A stretch of 8,771 nt of DNA from Pseudomonadota bacterium. GTDB taxonomy: Bacteria > Pseudomonadota > Gammaproteobacteria > Burkholderiales > Casimicrobiaceae. Each line of letters starts with the position of its first letter. Positions within the stretch are counted from its first letter, which is position 1. The position numbers and the translations under genes are program-made. The notes under the pieces were generated by a model. It did no database searches. It worked only from the letters and a program-made list of their open reading frames with translations, and was not told the DNA's origin. The stretch covers positions 1 to 8,771 of the forward strand of contig JAKLIE010000049.1 in assembly GCA_022709775.1 (NCBI GenBank), written 5' to 3'. Below are positions 6,579 through 8,771 of this stretch, piece after piece.

Positions 6579-7714
6579 CGCTCGCCGAGTACAAGAATCA
6601 GATCTACAGCTGCCTGCGCTGCGGCTTCTGCTTCGACCACGAGGTCGGGAGTCAGGCGAAGATCTGCCCGTCCCACGTGACGTACGGCATGGAGTCGTAC
6701 GGAGCGCGCGGCAAACTGGCGATCGCCCGCGCCCTCGTGGACGAAGCCCTCGACTACGACGGCGACGTCGCGCAGCGCGTCTACGCCTGCACCGAGTGCG
6801 GGGCGTGTGAAGAGCAGTGCTTCAAGTACCTCGACCTCCTCGACATCTACCGCGCGATGAAGGTCGAGCTTGCGGAGCGCGGCCTCGTGCCGAACGAACT
6901 GGCCGACGCGGCGCGGGCCGCGGGGAAAGAGGGGAACCCGTACGGCCAGGCAGGCGCGAAGCGCCTCGACTGGGCTCCCGGCACCGAGCGGGTCGGCCGC
7001 AAGGCGGACACCGCGCTGTTCGTCGGCTGCACGCCGTCGTACCTGCGGCGGGGGATCGCGCGTGGCGCCTACCGCCTCCTCGAGGCGGCCGACGTCGACT
7101 TCGGCCTCTTGGCGGACGAGACCTGCTGCGGGCATCCGTCGCACGTCGCCGGCGACCTCGACGCGGCGCGGGCCGCTCTGGAGAGGAACGTCGCCGAGAT
7201 CGAGAAGACGGGCGCGACGCGCGTCGCCTTCGCCTGCCCGGGCTGCCTCTCGATGTTCCGCAACGCGGGTCCCGAACTCCTGGGGCGCCCGCTTCCGTTC
7301 GAGGTCCTGCACGTGACCGAGATCCTGACCGAGCGACTCGCCGCGGGGCTGCGGTTCCGCAAGCAGTCGCGGATCGTCACGTACCACGATCCCTGCAACC
7401 TCGGACGGGGTCTGGGGATCTACGAAGCGCCGCGCCGCGCCGTCGATGCCGTGCCCGGGGTGAAGCGCGTCGAGATGACCCGGACGAAGGCGAGGTCGTT
7501 CTGCTGCGGCAATGGCGGCTTCGTCCGCTACGGGTACGAGCCGATGGCGATCGAGAACGAGGGGACGCGGCTCGAAGAGGCGATCGCGACCGGCGCCGAC
7601 TTGCTCGTGTCCGCGTGCCCGGCGTGCCAGATCGCCTTCCTCGACGCCAAGCGTCGGGGCAAAACGGCGATCGACGTCCTCGACGTGGTCGAGTGGCTGG
7701 CGGGAGACGTCTAG
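6575..7714 (+). CDS. GlcF/HdrD-like Fe-S protein with two [4Fe-4S] motifs and two CCG domains
   Basis: This 379-residue protein begins with a dicluster ferredoxin domain: C13-x2-C16-x2-C19 and, after an 11-residue gap, C31-P; then C72-x2-C75-x2-C78-x3-C82. Two CCG (DUF224) domains follow. The first has G-C152, C184-C185-G-H-P and C221-P-G-C224. The second has H271-D-P-C274, C310-C311-G-N-G-G and C348-P-A-C351. This is the layout of glycolate oxidase subunit F, the HdrD subunit of heterodisulfide reductase and lactate-utilisation proteins, where the CCG domains bind a cubane-type or noncubane cluster and pass electrons to quinone, a disulfide or a partner. Here it is expected to take electrons from the FAD oxidase encoded immediately upstream. 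It has no transmembrane helix, so any membrane link would need another subunit. The first cluster motif is longer than the C-x3-C-P of GlcF. It ends at TAG 7712-7714. Confidence 0.92.
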   Translation: MTLAEYKNQIYSCLRCGFCFDHEVGSQAKICPSHVTYGMESYGARGKLAIARALVDEALDYDGDVAQRVYACTECGACEEQCFKYLDLLDIYRAMKVELAERGLVPNELADAARAAGKEGNPYGQAGAKRLDWAPGTERVGRKADTALFVGCTPSYLRRGIARGAYRLLEAADVDFGLLADETCCGHPSHVAGDLDAARAALERNVAEIEKTGATRVAFACPGCLSMFRNAGPELLGRPLPFEVLHVTEILTERLAAGLRFRKQSRIVTYHDPCNLGRGLGIYEAPRRAVDAVPGVKRVEMTRTKARSFCCGNGGFVRYGYEPMAIENEGTRLEEAIATGADLLVSACPACQIAFLDAKRRGKTAIDVLDVVEWLAGDV

Positions 7715-7715
7715 C

Positions 7716-7728
7716 GGGAGGCGGCATG
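7716..7728 (+). promoter_or_regulatory. Ribosome binding site deciding the start of the glycohydrolase gene
   Basis: GGGAGG at 7716-7721 lies four bases before ATG 7726, in the only true intergenic gap of the window (11 bases). The site supports this ATG although homology to the glycohydrolase family starts only about 115 codons later. The gap is too short to hold a promoter or terminator. Confidence 0.6.
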
Positions 7729-8771
7729 ACGGCACGGGAGGCGTGGGCGGCGGAGATCGCGGCGAGGTGGCGGGTGGAGACGGCGTCGGGCGTCGTCGTG
7801 TATCCCGGGCGGGCCGCCGTCGAGGCGATGGAGAACCTGGGCGCCGAGATGGCGGGCGCGCGGCGCCTGCTCGTCGATGCCGCGGCTGCGTACGAGCGCC
7901 AAGATTGGAGCGCGCTCGCTGCGGCGCTCGCTCGGGTGAACGTCGAGATCGCCGCTCGACTTCCCGCCGTGCGACGGGGCGAGCCGGAGACGTGGGCTGA
8001 CTACAGAGCTAGGACCCCCGCGGGGGCGCGGCCTCGCGCGGCGTCGCCTTCGGGGCTCCCGGCCGACTACGTCGACCGCGTCCGTGGCGCGTGGCTTGGC
8101 AAGTGCATTGGCACCGCGCTGGGCGACCCCGTCGAGGGTTGGACGAGCGAGGCGATCCGGCGCGCCCACGGAGAGGTCACCGGGTATCTCGTTCCGCCCA
8201 AGGTCGAGAACGACGACACGGCCTATCCGATCCTCGTTCTCCACGCGCTCGACGAGCGCGGGGCGGAGTTCACGAGCGCCGACTTGGCGTTCGAGTGGGT
8301 GAGCCACCTTCCGCTCGCGTTCACGGCGGAGTGGTCGGCGATCGAGAACGTCAAGGCAGGCACCCTGCCGCCGGAGAGCCGCTGGGCGAGGAACCCGTGC
8401 GGCGCGTGGGTGGGGGGCCAGATGCGCACCGAGATCCACGGCCTGCTCGCTCCGCTCGATCCGGAGACGGCTGCCGAGCTGGCGTTCCGCGATGCCGTCA
8501 TTTCCCACTACCGCGAGGGCATGGACGGAGCGATCTACGCCGCCGTCCTCACGAGCCTCGCCTTCTCCGGACGTCCGATCGCCGCGCTGCTTCGCGAGGG
8601 GCTGCGGTTCGTGCGCGCGGACGGCGCGTTCGCGCGGATCGTCGAGTCGACGCTCGACGCGTGCCGGAGGCACGGGGAGTGGCGGGGCGTCCTCGACGAG
8701 CTGCGGCCGCGGCTCGACGAGTACCACTGGATCCACACGATTCCGAACATCGCCTGCGCCGTGGCCGGACT
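7726..8771 (+). CDS. ADP-ribosylglycohydrolase (ARH/DraG) family protein with N-terminal extension, 3'-truncated by the window edge
   Basis: The frame is open from ATG 7726 to the last base (348 codons, no stop). From residue 118 the protein shows the family opening R-V-R-G-A-W-L-G-K, then GTALGDPVEG (129-138) and N162-D-D-T165, corresponding to the T/S-D-D-T motif whose acids bind the two Mg ions. Further on come NPCGAWVGGQ and AFRDAVISHYREG, typical of a bacterial subfamily. The second metal motif (DTD type) would lie beyond the edge. The family cleaves N- or O-glycosidic bonds of ADP-ribose and related ribosyl compounds, but many bacterial members sit in sugar or nucleoside operons and are uncharacterised. 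Residues 1-105 are an Ala/Arg/Glu-rich, probably helical extension of unknown role, joined by a Pro/Ala/Arg-rich linker (about 99-112). Following catabolic genes by 11 bases, it may remove a ribosyl group from the substrate, which is inference. Confidence 0.85.
   Translation, partial: MTAREAWAAEIAARWRVETASGVVVYPGRAAVEAMENLGAEMAGARRLLVDAAAAYERQDWSALAAALARVNVEIAARLPAVRRGEPETWADYRARTPAGARPRAASPSGLPADYVDRVRGAWLGKCIGTALGDPVEGWTSEAIRRAHGEVTGYLVPPKVENDDTAYPILVLHALDERGAEFTSADLAFEWVSHLPLAFTAEWSAIENVKAGTLPPESRWARNPCGAWVGGQMRTEIHGLLAPLDPETAAELAFRDAVISHYREGMDGAIYAAVLTSLAFSGRPIAALLREGLRFVRADGAFARIVESTLDACRRHGEWRGVLDELRPRLDEYHWIHTIPNIACAVAG

Noticed and set aside
6152..7735. Minus-strand open frame of 527 codons
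   Set aside because: It runs opposite the FAD oxidase C-terminus and the entire CCG Fe-S gene, whose cysteine motifs are unambiguous. It is a GC-driven shadow.
7711..8736. Minus-strand open frame of 341 codons
   Set aside because: It is antisense to the ARH-family gene, which has GDP, NDDT and other family motifs and a ribosome site. The minus product shows only Arg/Pro-rich sequence.

Overview
The window is a fragment of a GC-rich bacterial genome (by eye clearly above 65% G+C, with G or C at most third codon positions). All of it is coding on the + strand. Seven genes lie head to tail: the first is cut by the left edge and the last by the right edge. The junctions are overlaps of 4 or 8 bases, except the last, which is an 11-base gap. 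There is no room for an internal promoter or terminator between genes, so this looks like the middle of one long operon with translational coupling. Long open frames on the minus strand and in the other plus frames are GC-driven shadows.

Layout: (1) 1-1484, C-terminal four-fifths of a tungsten/molybdenum-pterin aldehyde:ferredoxin oxidoreductase (AOR) family enzyme. (2) 1481-2812, a TRZ/ATZ-type amidohydrolase resembling SsnA. (3) 2805-3854, a dihydroorotate/dihydropyrimidine dehydrogenase-like FMN barrel with a C-terminal 2x[4Fe-4S] ferredoxin domain. (4) 3851-5176, a second, canonical TRZ/ATZ/MTA-SAH-deaminase-like amidohydrolase. (5) 5169-6578, a GlcD-like FAD-linked oxidase. (6) 6575-7714, a GlcF/HdrD-like Fe-S protein with two [4Fe-4S] motifs and two CCG domains. 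(7) 7726 to the right edge, an ADP-ribosylglycohydrolase-family protein with an unusual N-terminal extension.

As a set, the genes read as a catabolic module built around oxygen-sensitive redox enzymes (W/Mo-pterin, FMN/Fe-S, FAD/Fe-S), two hydrolases of cyclic amidine or amide bonds, and a possible N-glycosidase. A plausible inference is stepwise degradation of a nitrogen heterocycle or its nucleoside, with redox steps exchanging electrons through ferredoxin or the membrane pool. The substrate cannot be read from the sequence. The most notable details are that the two amidohydrolases are paralogs whose metal and catalytic positions fall at identical residue numbers, but the first has Gln where the strand-6 His should be, and that the dehydrogenase lacks the usual Asn-x-Ser-Cys-Pro-Asn active-site loop.

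The organism is probably an anaerobe or facultative anaerobe, judged from the AOR and the abundant Fe-S proteins. No phylum can be assigned. No RNA genes, mobile elements, repeats or CRISPR arrays are seen.
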